A DNA stretch of 64,000 bases from Alicyclobacillus_A sp963788285 (lineage in GTDB: Bacteria; Bacillota; Bacilli; Alicyclobacillales; Alicyclobacillaceae), in assembly GCA_963788285.1 (NCBI GenBank), contig CAWBGB010000012.1:434001-498000 (forward strand), read 5' to 3'. Shown piece after piece: positions 55,058-63,423 of the stretch. The notes under the pieces were generated by a model that was not told the origin of the DNA, did no database searches, and saw only the letters and a list, made by a program, of their open reading frames with translations. Both the position numbers and the translations under genes were made by a program. How positions within the stretch are numbered: position 1 is the first letter of the stretch; each line of letters opens with the position of its first letter.

Positions 55058-55675
55058 ATGGTGTCAAAGGAGAACTTTCAGCTCAAAATCTGTCCGTTTT
55101 GCCAAGCGAAAAATCGGGTTCATTCAGACAAAGCAGATAAAGCTGTGTGCGGTGTATGCAAACACCGGCTGATGGCAACGTATTATGACGTTTTAGGGGT
55201 CCGTCCCGATGCGTCGATGCAAGAGATTAAGCATCAGTATCGGCGCATGGTCCAGACTTGGCATCCAGACAAGACGGCAAGTGACCCACGTGCAGTGAAG
55301 CGATTTAAGGCCATTGTAGAGGCATATCGGACTTTGTCTGACCCCGAGAAACGGCAACAGTATGATGAAGTTCTTCGGCTTGATGAAGCGAACACAGACG
55401 AGCTTTCGTCCATCGGTAATGTGTCTTTTAATCCAGATGATGTTGCTGGAACGGCGACAGAGGAAGACAGCGACGACACAACGTTCGTGATGAAGGTGTT
55501 TTATAACGTTCTGCTCTTCTGCGGCGCGTTCATTTTGTTTATTTTGTGGGTTGCCACAAGCCATTCTGATTTCCCAGGGCACGACATTTTACTCTGGTTG
55601 ACGATAGTTCTCGGCATGTACAGTTTATTTCGTACAGGCTTTATCATTGTCACGAATTGGAACGACCATGGATGA
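55058..55675 (+). CDS. Membrane-anchored J-domain protein with zinc ribbon
   Basis: 205 residues. N-terminal CxxC pair KICPFCQAKNR and CGVCKH (zinc ribbon, about 10-37). J domain about 40-105: TYYDVLGVRPDASMQEIKHQ, the HPD triad in TWHPDKTASDP, and RRL-like AYRTLSDPEKRQQYDEV. Then an acidic linker and two C-terminal TM segments (VFYNVLLFCGAFILFILWV, ILLWLTIVLGMYSLF). It would recruit DnaK to the membrane. Only 6 bp after the previous gene. Confidence 0.88.
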   Translation: MVSKENFQLKICPFCQAKNRVHSDKADKAVCGVCKHRLMATYYDVLGVRPDASMQEIKHQYRRMVQTWHPDKTASDPRAVKRFKAIVEAYRTLSDPEKRQQYDEVLRLDEANTDELSSIGNVSFNPDDVAGTATEEDSDDTTFVMKVFYNVLLFCGAFILFILWVATSHSDFPGHDILLWLTIVLGMYSLFRTGFIIVTNWNDHG

Positions 55676-55775
55676 AGCACAATTTCCGCTATAGGACGGA
55701 GTTCTTCGGGAATCAAGGTAACTTGAAGGCGTGCATCCACTGGTCGCGTTGTTTCCAACAGACTAAAACGGATGT

Positions 55776-55808
55776 GGTGGGATCGGCCATTGTCTGTCCC
55801 ACCTTTTT
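55776..55808 (+). terminator. Intrinsic terminator after the J-protein gene
   Basis: GGTGGGA..TCCCACC with a 14-base loop, followed by five T. Confidence 0.7.
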
Positions 55809-55916
55809 GCATAGTCAAGTCTTCGCCCCATCATACAGGACAACACGTACGTTAGCACTTGACCTCCGACTTCAGTAACGATACGTTCACAGTAGGCGTT
55901 TGAGGGGGTATGCGAG

Positions 55917-56228
55917 TTGCTCGGAATACTTATCGGTCTAGGCATCGTGATGGTGATTGGTTTCGGCTTGACCATCAGGGGGAACCCATCGGACTGGCAA
56001 ATCATCCGCCTTGTACTCATGATGCTCCCAGTGGGAGTGGCGCCTGCCCTCAAAATGTCAGAAAAGAAAGATAACGTGTTTAGCAGTATTCTGGAGTTGC
56101 GCACCCGGCGTACCCACCCGCTCGTGAGGTTCGGCACGCCGGAATCGTTGTTGTATGGCATGAACCCCCCTTCCGTGGCGTCAATCCCGACATTCACCTG
56201 TCGATTGGTTTGTCGTGAAAGAAGTTGA
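55917..56228 (+). CDS. Small membrane protein, unknown
   Basis: 103 codons from TTG 55917, GAGGGGG 8 bases upstream. Two hydrophobic stretches, LLGILIGLGIVMVIGFGLTI and IIRLVLMMLPVGVAPAL, then a basic tail. A long minus-strand frame overlaps (55763-56677); I favour the plus strand for its ribosome site and clean TM pattern. No family. Confidence 0.45.
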   Translation: MLGILIGLGIVMVIGFGLTIRGNPSDWQIIRLVLMMLPVGVAPALKMSEKKDNVFSSILELRTRRTHPLVRFGTPESLLYGMNPPSVASIPTFTCRLVCRERS

Positions 56229-56539
56229 ATAATGAAGTGTGAGGGCCAGGATCGAATGTGTTGTCGCGAACCACGCGTCCCGACAGATTTCCCTTCCACC
56301 TCCAGCTCTTCTCCACTACTCGCATCAATGATGTCCCCTTCCCACCCTAAAATTCCCCAAACATACGGTGGACACTTCATCTCCAACACGTCACGGCACA
56401 TTTCCTCGGCTGGAGAGCCAATACTGTGCTTGACTGTTACGCCAATCATTCTCAAAATCAAGTAGTGTCGATGCAGGAAGCGTGCCCCGTTGCACACACC
56501 GCACATCGGCTTACAACGACGAACAATGGGGGTGGCTCT

Positions 56540-57730
56540 GTGTCCGGAACAATTGCGTCTCAGCAAGTGAAAGCACCTATCTCTCGGCGAGCAGTATTTA
56601 CGTTCAGCGGCGCGCATTTTCTGAACGACCTCATGACAACAGGGCTGGTACCCGCATTGGTGGTCATGTACAAGCAAGCCTTTGACCTCAACTACACCCA
56701 GTCCAGTTTTATAGTCCTGGTATCCTATTTAACTTCATCCGTCATGCAACCTATCTTTGGCGCTCTGACAGATAGAAAACCGCGCGTCTGGTTGCTCACA
56801 CTCGGTCTGTTTCTGTCTTGTCTCGGACTTGGGCTGACGGGTGGAGTTCATTCGTTTCCGTGGCTTTTGGTCTGTGTGGCGCTGTCTGGATTTGGGTCAG
56901 GCGCGTTTCATCCTGAAGCTTCGCGCGGCACCCATTTGGCGGCTGGAAGCAAAAAAGGCCTGGCACAGGCGATTTTTCAGGTTGGTGGTAATGCCGGCCA
57001 AGCGTGTGGGCCGCTAATGATTTCGCTGTTTTTGTCCCGCACGGGCATCCATGGCTTACTCTGGTTTGTACCGGTGGCAATCCTGTCGCTTGGACTCACA
57101 GGACAGATCCTTGGCTGGCTCAGCCGTCGAGTACAAGATACGAGTGGTAAACGTAAGGAGGCAGTCGGAACCAACAACATTCCGGGCGTCATCTTGCTCA
57201 TCATCGTGATCATTCTTCGTTCCTGGTGCCAGGTCGGGGTGGTCGTGTTTCTACCCTTTTTCATGCACGAGTCTCTCGAGGCATCCGAATGGTTGAACTT
57301 TGTATTCGTTGGCGCCGGCGCACTGGGGACGTTTCTCGGTGGCATCTGGTCAGACAAAATTGGCATGAAGCGCTTACTGGTCGGTTCCATGTTTGTCGCA
57401 ACCCCGTTCGCCTTATTGCTGCCGTATATACACGGTATCTTCGCCCTACTTGATTTGTTGCTGTTTGGATTTAGCGTGTTGGCTTCGTTCGCAGTCTCGG
57501 TGGTTTACATGCAGCGACTGCTGCCTCGCAACATCGCTATGGCATCTGGGCTTTCCATTGGCTTCGGCGTTGGCGCAGGGGGGATTGGGGCCACGTTTAT
57601 GGGCAGCATTTCCGACGTATTCGGCGTTCCAGCGGTCTTCTCCGTCCTCTCCATCTTGCCGTTGCTTGCGGCCATCATTGGTTTGTTCTTGCCGAGTGAC
57701 TTCGCAAAAAAACAAACGCCATCCACTTGA
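56540..57730 (+). CDS. MFS transporter, Fsr (fosmidomycin resistance) type
   Basis: About 396 residues from GTG 56540 (GGGGGTGG before it); ATG 56471 is an alternative start. Twelve TM helices. Landmarks: FSGAHFLNDLMTTGLVPALV, YLTSSVMQPIFGALTDRKPR (motif A), GFGSGAFHPEASRGTHLAAG, IFQVGGNAGQACGPLM and in the second half FLGGIWSDKIGMKRLL. The HFLNDL and HPEASR motifs mark the Fsr subfamily. An efflux role is likely, substrate unknown. Confidence 0.88.
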   Translation: MSGTIASQQVKAPISRRAVFTFSGAHFLNDLMTTGLVPALVVMYKQAFDLNYTQSSFIVLVSYLTSSVMQPIFGALTDRKPRVWLLTLGLFLSCLGLGLTGGVHSFPWLLVCVALSGFGSGAFHPEASRGTHLAAGSKKGLAQAIFQVGGNAGQACGPLMISLFLSRTGIHGLLWFVPVAILSLGLTGQILGWLSRRVQDTSGKRKEAVGTNNIPGVILLIIVIILRSWCQVGVVVFLPFFMHESLEASEWLNFVFVGAGALGTFLGGIWSDKIGMKRLLVGSMFVATPFALLLPYIHGIFALLDLLLFGFSVLASFAVSVVYMQRLLPRNIAMASGLSIGFGVGAGGIGATFMGSISDVFGVPAVFSVLSILPLLAAIIGLFLPSDFAKKQTPST

Positions 57731-57826
57731 GAACAGACTCATGCCAGGAATTTTGAACACAAAGGATGGCGATTTGCCATCAACGCATCAACGTCGGAAT
57801 GACGAGACCCGACACTTACGTGAAAC

Positions 57827-57851
57827 GCGGCCCGACACTCTTCCGGGCCGC
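57827..57851. terminator. GC hairpin between convergent genes
   Basis: GCGGCCCG-loop-CGGGCCGC, 8-bp arms, followed by ATTTCCTTT. It lies between the Fsr-like gene and the lipoprotein gene. Confidence 0.6.
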
Positions 57852-57937
57852 ATTTCCTTTGGCCATGAATGGGCCACATCATCTGGATTCCGTATAGAGG
57901 AAGAGGACTGTTCAATGGTCATCACAATCATGAATCG

Positions 57938-58486
57938 TCACGCATTGACCTGCAACGTAAACTGTTTCTGAATATCCCTTTGCCCCATTGTCATCGTGAA
58001 CGTCACTTCGTACTGTCCTGGTTTTGCAAGGGTAGCTTGACCTTCAAACCCGCCATTCTGGTTGGTCAACTGTATCGTTTCATTGACAGACTGTCCCGTA
58101 ATGTGAGCTTCCGCAGTTCGGTGAACCCGCGGCTGTCCGTTACCGCTTCCACCTGCCGAGTTGCCTGAGCGATTAGTACCTGTCCCGCCAGCCCAATTTC
58201 CAGGATGATGGCTCCCGCCTGTTGAACTTGGAGCGTGACCGTTTCCTCCACGGTTCGGCCTTTCAATTGTAAATTCAAGAGTAAACGCCTTGCCAGCCGT
58301 GGGTTGTGCGGGAGTAGCCTTCATATCGATGTTCGGTTGGAAGGTTCGTGCCTGACCTTGCCCTTGCCAGTCCGTAGCTACCGAAGTATTTGTATTAGAA
58401 CTCGCGTTTGAAGCGTTTCCGCACCCTGTGACACCCACTAGAACTGCCCCTGTGACCAGCATAACTGCCCATTTCATACGGTTCAT
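57938..58486 (-). CDS. Lipoprotein with YtkA/FixH-like domain
   Basis: 182 residues. Signal MKWAVMLVTGAVLVGVTG with the lipobox Cys, then an Asn/Ser linker. The domain TFQPNIDMKATPAQPTAGKA..FTLEFTIERPNRGG ... GGFEGQATLAKPGQYEVTFT resembles YtkA/FixH-type extracytoplasmic beta folds. A Gly/Asn/His-rich insertion (HAPSSTGGSHHPGNWAGGTG) sits in the middle. Expected on the outer face of the membrane. Function uncertain. Confidence 0.7.
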   Translation of the reverse strand: MNRMKWAVMLVTGAVLVGVTGCGNASNASSNTNTSVATDWQGQGQARTFQPNIDMKATPAQPTAGKAFTLEFTIERPNRGGNGHAPSSTGGSHHPGNWAGGTGTNRSGNSAGGSGNGQPRVHRTAEAHITGQSVNETIQLTNQNGGFEGQATLAKPGQYEVTFTMTMGQRDIQKQFTLQVNA

Positions 58487-58650
58487 ACGGACACCCCCAT
58501 TACATATCTTTTGTACAGGCTACATCATACAACGGTGTCCACGACCCTATGAACCTGCTTCACGAAAACACCACGAGATCTGCACAACATCTCCAAGACT
58601 GACGTAGGTCGGAGAAGAACGCGACATCGTGGACGCTACCGTCCAGATGG

Positions 58651-58947
58651 TCATTGTGCGAGCCACACCCCATCCACGAAAAGCACATGTCCATGCACAC
58701 AATCCGAAGCTTCTGATGATAAGAAGACAACAGAACCAGCGAAGTTCCTCAATACTCCTAACCTCACAGCAGGAGTTCGGGATAGAATCGCCTGATGTCT
58801 TTCGGGGTCTGTCAACCACTTTTCCGTCATAAGAGTTCTCACGTACGCCGGGGCTATCGCGTTTACGTTAATTCGGTAGAGGGGGCACATTCCAAGGCCC
58901 ATACCATGGTCAGTTGAACAATTCCCCCCTTCGACGCTGCGTAAGTG
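58651..58947 (-). pseudogene. Short-chain dehydrogenase (SDR) C-terminal remnant
   Basis: From the right: TYAASKGGIVQLTMVWALE (catalytic YxxxK), a one-base shift, then YRINVNAIAPAYVRTLMTEK and FLSSEASDCVHGHVLFVDGV, the classical SDR C-terminus. The cofactor-binding half is absent; sequence similarity stops just before the IS21 element, which suggests that insertion or a linked deletion removed it. Confidence 0.8.
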
Positions 58948-59198
58948 ATCATTAACCGATTTGTGATATCTTAGTTAACACAGAACTTATTGGAAATTGT
59001 GCAGTACTGTGTGTGGCAGGATAGAAGTGCAGGGTGTGGCGGCGGGAAACTGCAGTTAAGTTTCACCCCCTAGGGGGTGAAAAAAATTTCTATGTTTTCC
59101 AGTTAGCAATCCCGCCTTTGTGCAACGAAATGGCACTTGCCAACATCACTCTACAAAATCTACTCTCTGTTTTGCTAGGAACGGAGAGGATGAGAGGA

Positions 59199-60701
59199 AT
59201 GTTGAAAGTGCCACAGCAGCAGTATATCAGGTATTTGCGTGAGGTTGAGGGTTGTGGGGTTCAAGAAATTGCTGAGCGTGTTGGTGTTAATTGGAGAACC
59301 GCGAAGAAGTATGCGGATCGGGACGATTGGAATGTTCCCGTACGGAAGAAGGTGCATCACCCCGTCCTCGGCCCATTTCTCGATATCATCGACACTTGGT
59401 TGCTAGAGGACGAACGCCTCCCCCGTAAGCAGCGTCATACTGGGCGGCGGATCTTTCATCGCCTGCAGGAGGAGTTTGGCTTTCAGGGTGGAGAACGTAC
59501 CGTGACCGCATATGTAGCCAAGCGTAGAAAGCAAATGGTGCTGGAACGGGTTGAGCGTTATGAGCGGTTGGAACACCCTGGCGGTGAAGCGCAGGCGGAC
59601 TTTGGCACCGTGTATATCGTCAAGGGAGGCGAGCTGGTGGAGCGAAAGGTGCTAACCTTGTCGTTTCCCTACAGCAACGCAGCGTTTGCGTTCCCTGTGC
59701 CCAAGGAGAATACCGAGTGTTTCCTCGAAGCCCTGAAGCGGCTTTTCGAGCAATGCGGCGGTGTGCCGCGCAAGATCTGGTTCGACAACTTGTCGGCCGC
59801 CGTCGTATCGGTTCTGGCCGACGGAGAGCGTGTACTGACAGATGCATTCGCCCAGTTTTGTGCGCATTACCGTTTCGCTCCGCAGTTCTGCAATCCTCGC
59901 AGCGGCAACGAAAAAGGCAACGTCGAGAACAAGGTCGGCTACGGGCGGCGAAATTGGTGTGTGCCGCCGCCGGTGATTGAAACGCCACAGGAATTTGAAT
60001 CCTACTTGGCGCAAGCGGCCAAAGCAGACATGGAACGTCCCCACTATACCAAGGATGAACTCATCTCGGTCTTGTGGCAGCAAGAACAGTCCGAGTTGTT
60101 GCAATTACCGAGCGTCCCCTTGGAGATTTACCGCCTGGAGAACGCGAGACTCAATAAGTACAGTGAGCTCCAATTTGACGATGTGCGCTTCCCCTTGCCT
60201 CAATGCAAGGCGTTATTGCCGGTTCTGATCAAGGTGAAGTGGGATGAATTGGACGTGCTCTCCGCGGACGGTGAATACCGGCTGCTCGCGACGCTGCCTC
60301 GTCCCTATACGGAGAAAACGATGCCGCTGGACTGGCGCGCGATCTTCGAGGGCTACCAGAGACGCCCGCGTTCCGTCATGTATTCGTCGTTCGCAGCCAT
60401 GATGCCAAAGGCGGTGAAAACGTTCGTCTGTGTCGACGACGCCGCGGCGCGGAAGACTCGAATTGCGCTCTGCTACCGTTTACTCAAATCGTACACACTT
60501 GAGCAAATTGGCGTGGGGCTGACTCAGGTGATGCCCATGGATGAACAAGGTACGGCAGCCTTAGAACATACGCTGTATGCGATGACCCATCCGGAGTTTC
60601 ACCCGGAGCCATTTATTGAAACCCATACGCCGCCGTGTCTGCACGGGCAGCTCCCGCAGTTGGAGACGTATAACCGCCTGGTGGGAGGCGTGACGTCATG
60701 A
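59199..60701 (+). CDS. istA: IS21 transposase IstA
   Basis: 500 residues from ATG 59199 (GAGAGGATGAGAGGA upstream; ATG 59190 also possible). N-terminal HTH: GVQEIAERVGVNWRTAKKYA. DDE core: EAQADFGTVYIV (first Asp), KIWFDNLSAAV (second Asp), NEKGNVENKVGYGRRN (Glu). C-terminal beta domain with KYSELQFDDVRFPLPQ. All catalytic residues are present. Confidence 0.95.
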   Translation: MLKVPQQQYIRYLREVEGCGVQEIAERVGVNWRTAKKYADRDDWNVPVRKKVHHPVLGPFLDIIDTWLLEDERLPRKQRHTGRRIFHRLQEEFGFQGGERTVTAYVAKRRKQMVLERVERYERLEHPGGEAQADFGTVYIVKGGELVERKVLTLSFPYSNAAFAFPVPKENTECFLEALKRLFEQCGGVPRKIWFDNLSAAVVSVLADGERVLTDAFAQFCAHYRFAPQFCNPRSGNEKGNVENKVGYGRRNWCVPPPVIETPQEFESYLAQAAKADMERPHYTKDELISVLWQQEQSELLQLPSVPLEIYRLENARLNKYSELQFDDVRFPLPQCKALLPVLIKVKWDELDVLSADGEYRLLATLPRPYTEKTMPLDWRAIFEGYQRRPRSVMYSSFAAMMPKAVKTFVCVDDAAARKTRIALCYRLLKSYTLEQIGVGLTQVMPMDEQGTAALEHTLYAMTHPEFHPEPFIETHTPPCLHGQLPQLETYNRLVGGVTS

Positions 60702-61423
60702 GAGAGGCTTTGAAACGAGCTTGCAAAACGCTGCATTTGGCGTATGTGATGGATTCATACGAAGCGATTGAATTTGAGGATAAGGAACAGTTCTTGCTCC
60801 ATGTCCTGCAAGCCGAGATTCAGCACCGAGAGGAAAACCGGCTCAAGCGTTTGCTCAGGAAAGCGGCCTTCACGCAGTTGAAGACACTGCAGGATTACGA
60901 TTTTAGCGCGGTGACCTTTCCGGAACACTGTACGGAGGTGATGCTGAGGGATCTGTGTTTTCTGGAACGCAAGGAGAACGTCCTGATGCTCGGGAACGTC
61001 GGGTGTGGGAAGACCCACCTTGCAACGGCACTCGGCGTAGAGGCGTGTCGCCGGGGGCATACGGTTCGATTCTTTCGGGTTCCTGATCTTGTCACCATTC
61101 TGCAGGAAAAGCACCAAAATGGGACGCTGGCACGCTTTCAGAGGGAACTAGCAACCTGCGACCTGCTCATCCTGGATGAGGTCGGTTTTGTGCCCTTTCA
61201 CCAGACAGGGGCGGAACTGCTCTTTCACGTCGTGTCGGCGTGCTACGAACACAACAGCGTGATTGTGACATCCAATCTCGAATTCGGGCAATGGAACACG
61301 GTGTTCGGCGATACACGGTTGACGGCTGCCTTGATTGACCGACTCGTACACCACGCGTACATCTTAGCGTTCACTGGGGAAAGCTTCCGTCTACGTCATG
61401 CACTTTCCAGTGTAACGTCGTAA
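60698..61423 (+). CDS. istB: IS21 helper ATPase IstB
   Basis: 241 residues; the ATG overlaps the istA stop (ATGA). AAA+ ATPase related to DnaC: Walker A MLGNVGCGKTHLATALG, Walker B DLLILDEVGFVPF, sensor VIVTSNLEFGQW and Arg finger region DTRLTAALIDRLVHH. It regulates target choice for IstA. Intact. Confidence 0.95.
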   Translation: MREALKRACKTLHLAYVMDSYEAIEFEDKEQFLLHVLQAEIQHREENRLKRLLRKAAFTQLKTLQDYDFSAVTFPEHCTEVMLRDLCFLERKENVLMLGNVGCGKTHLATALGVEACRRGHTVRFFRVPDLVTILQEKHQNGTLARFQRELATCDLLILDEVGFVPFHQTGAELLFHVVSACYEHNSVIVTSNLEFGQWNTVFGDTRLTAALIDRLVHHAYILAFTGESFRLRHALSSVTS

Positions 61424-61587
61424 TTTTGGGGATTGATGGGTGGCAGTGCCTATGCACAAAACGGCGGCCATTCTCTGCATTTTTCACTTGCGAAAAACAG
61501 CAGTACCTGATGGGTACGGCTTTTTTGGTATAAACGAAACCATTGGTGAGGGATTTCGTCTTAAGGAAGAAAGAAGGTGAGGTTACT

Positions 61588-61750
61588 TTGGACTCGGAGA
61601 AAGTATTCGGTAGTTGGGTCAAGTTGTACACTGAGCGGTTGGTTCGCGTGGCTTACACATGTATGTAACGGACCAGACGACCGCTTAAAACCGTGTTCAA
61701 GACGCCTTTATTAAGTCGTATAGATCGATGACCAACTGGATACTGTTCCC
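61588..61750 (+). pseudogene. ECF sigma factor N-terminal remnant
   Basis: TTG 61588 behind AAGAAGGTGAGG: MDSEKVFGSWVKLYTERLVR-VAYTC, then in the next frame VTDQTTA, stop, NRVQDAFIKSYRSMTNW. This is sigma-70 region 2 of ECF type (..YxYxxdxxxAEDvvQEtFik-like). Region 4 is absent. A frameshift, a stop and truncation make it dead. It lies just outside the IS21 right end. Confidence 0.65.
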
Positions 61751-61881
61751 ATAAAGTTCATATACTTTGGTGAACATGAAAACAAAAAATTCCTTATCAT
61801 GGAGAGCAGGTAGTACTGTGCAATTCCTAGAAAAGATGGTCCAAGCCCCGCGTATTTGTCAGGGCGATTGATATCATGGGG

Positions 61882-62366
61882 TCATTGTAACGACTCTTTC
61901 ATTTCTTCAATCTGCGCGATATGGTGTCGTTCGTGCAGCGCGAGCAACTCTATTCTCTGTTCCAAGCTCTGCATCCCGAACACTGGATGAGGGGCTCCGT
62001 GATTTCGTAGGGCATGCACATCTGTAGATGAAATGAGGGATAGCAACTCTTGGCGCGATTGAGCCAGGTAATGCCTCGCATCGTCAAGGCTCTGGAAAAT
62101 TCCTCTAGGGCTTATGATCTCAGGAGCCTTGAGTTTGTTGGTTCGGTCTAAAGCTCCTTCCAGATTTTTGGTTTTGATCTGTTCAGTGACCGGCGGTTCG
62201 GCCAATGCTTCTTTGATTCGGACGATTGTAAACTTCTCTACTAAATACAGATGTTCCAATACGTGTAGAATCGACCAACATCGCTGTTGGGACTCCGTAG
62301 CAAGTCGTCAGACACCCCATCAACGGCGTGCCGCAGGTCTTCACGTACTTTCGCAAGTTCATCCAC
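61882..62366 (-). pseudogene. DinB-superfamily protein with frameshift
   Basis: The GTG at 62366 behind GGGAGGGG starts VDELAKVREDLRHAVDGVSD. Near 62290 the frame shifts to ESQQRCWSILHVLEHLYLVE, which continues to MQSLEQRIELLALHERHHIA..QIEEMKESLQ. The metal-binding His pattern of DinB folds (HVLEHL; ALHERHH) is present. One indel separates the parts, and the whole would be about 160 residues. Confidence 0.75.
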
Positions 62367-62468
62367 CGAGCGGCCCCTCCCTCATTCTCGTATCCGACAT
62401 GAAGATCAAAATAAGATTCGAACTAAGCATCTATACTACTACATCTTGAGAACAACGTCATAACTGAG

Positions 62469-62489
62469 CGCGATCCGGACTGGATCGCG
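62469..62489. terminator. GC hairpin upstream of the DeoR gene
   Basis: CGCGATCC-GGACT-GGATCGCG followed by ATTTATT on the plus strand. Confidence 0.55.
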
Positions 62490-62622
62490 ATTTATTGTGC
62501 TATCGGGATGGCGCTCGGAATGCACTGTATTTGACTTGCTTAAAAATCGCTTATAATATCTTAATAATACTTGTAATTAATTAAGAATGCAGCATAAATA
62601 CTTACTTAAGGAGGTGTTTGAC

Positions 62623-63423
62623 TTGAAATCACTTAGCCAAGAAGAAAGACTTGCCCATCTTCTGGAGTATTTGAAACAGCACCGCCGTGTTACCGTTCAG
62701 ACGATTTGTGATTTGTTTGGTGTCTCTCGTGACACTGCTCGAAGAGACGTAGTAAAACTCGTCGAAACGGGAACTGTAGTGCGAACTCGCGGTGGTGTTA
62801 TGTTGCCCAGCTTGACGAAAGAAGTCTTGGGATATAAGGAAAGATTGACTCAGGAATCGCCTGGAAAACTGAAAATTGGGCGGACAGCAGCGTCTTTGGT
62901 TAAGGATGGTGAATACGTGATCTTTGATGCATCCACCACCGTACAATTTGCAGCAGAATGCCTGACAGCACGTGATGTTACAGTCGTTACAAATGCAATT
63001 GATGTTGCCAGCATTCTGTCAGAGAGAGATGAAATTACGGTGCACTTGTTGGGTGGAATCTTGAACGGTAGACATCGATTTTTACATGGCGCTTCTACCC
63101 TTGAGAAACTTGCCGAGTATCAAGTCGACAAGCTGTTTCTCGGCGCTTGCGGCATTACTGTGGACGGGTTGTCTTCTCCACACGAAGAAGACGGTGTGGT
63201 TAAACGCAAAATGATATGTCATGCCGATCAAGTGATTGTATTAGCGGACCACACCAAATTTGGAAAGCGATTATTTCATAAGGTCTCGGGATTAGAGTCA
63301 ATTGACATGATTATTACTGATAGGAAACCAGATGAGGAAATCCTTCGAGTTCTTCATGAATTTGATGTTCAGGTCATCGTGGTAGAGGGGGAATCATCTG
63401 ATGATTCGGCTTTTCGTCAGTGA
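62623..63423 (+). CDS. DeoR-family transcriptional regulator
   Basis: 266 residues from TTG 62623, with AAGGAGG eight bases upstream. N-terminal winged HTH: RVTVQTICDLFGVSRDTARR..DVVKLVETGTVVRTRGGVML. Sugar-phosphate-binding domain: IFDASTTVQFAAECL, VVTNAIDVASIL, LLGGILNGRHRFLHGAST, ADHTKFGKRLFHKV. It is usually a repressor released by a phosphorylated sugar. Overlaps the HAD gene by 23 bases, so the pair is co-translated and probably handles a sugar phosphate. Confidence 0.92.
   Translation: MKSLSQEERLAHLLEYLKQHRRVTVQTICDLFGVSRDTARRDVVKLVETGTVVRTRGGVMLPSLTKEVLGYKERLTQESPGKLKIGRTAASLVKDGEYVIFDASTTVQFAAECLTARDVTVVTNAIDVASILSERDEITVHLLGGILNGRHRFLHGASTLEKLAEYQVDKLFLGACGITVDGLSSPHEEDGVVKRKMICHADQVIVLADHTKFGKRLFHKVSGLESIDMIITDRKPDEEILRVLHEFDVQVIVVEGESSDDSAFRQ

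Larger units (their letters stand above)
59003..61510 (+). mobile_element. IS21-family insertion sequence, apparently complete
   Basis: It contains istA and istB in the usual overlapping order. Ends are approximate: CAGTACTG near 59002-59009 and its counterpart CAGTACCTG near 61501-61509. Inner matching blocks (TGCAG..TGGC..CG) are seen at about 59027-59045 and in the complement at about 61460-61480, as expected for the multiple terminal repeats of this family. No target duplication was identified. Confidence 0.8.

Noticed and set aside
55763..56677. 304-codon minus-strand frame
   Set aside because: It spans the plus-strand small membrane gene and the Fsr gene start and has no ribosome site. 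A section around 56230-56465 (SIGSPAEEMCRDVLEMKCPP) looks slightly protein-like but cannot be supported.
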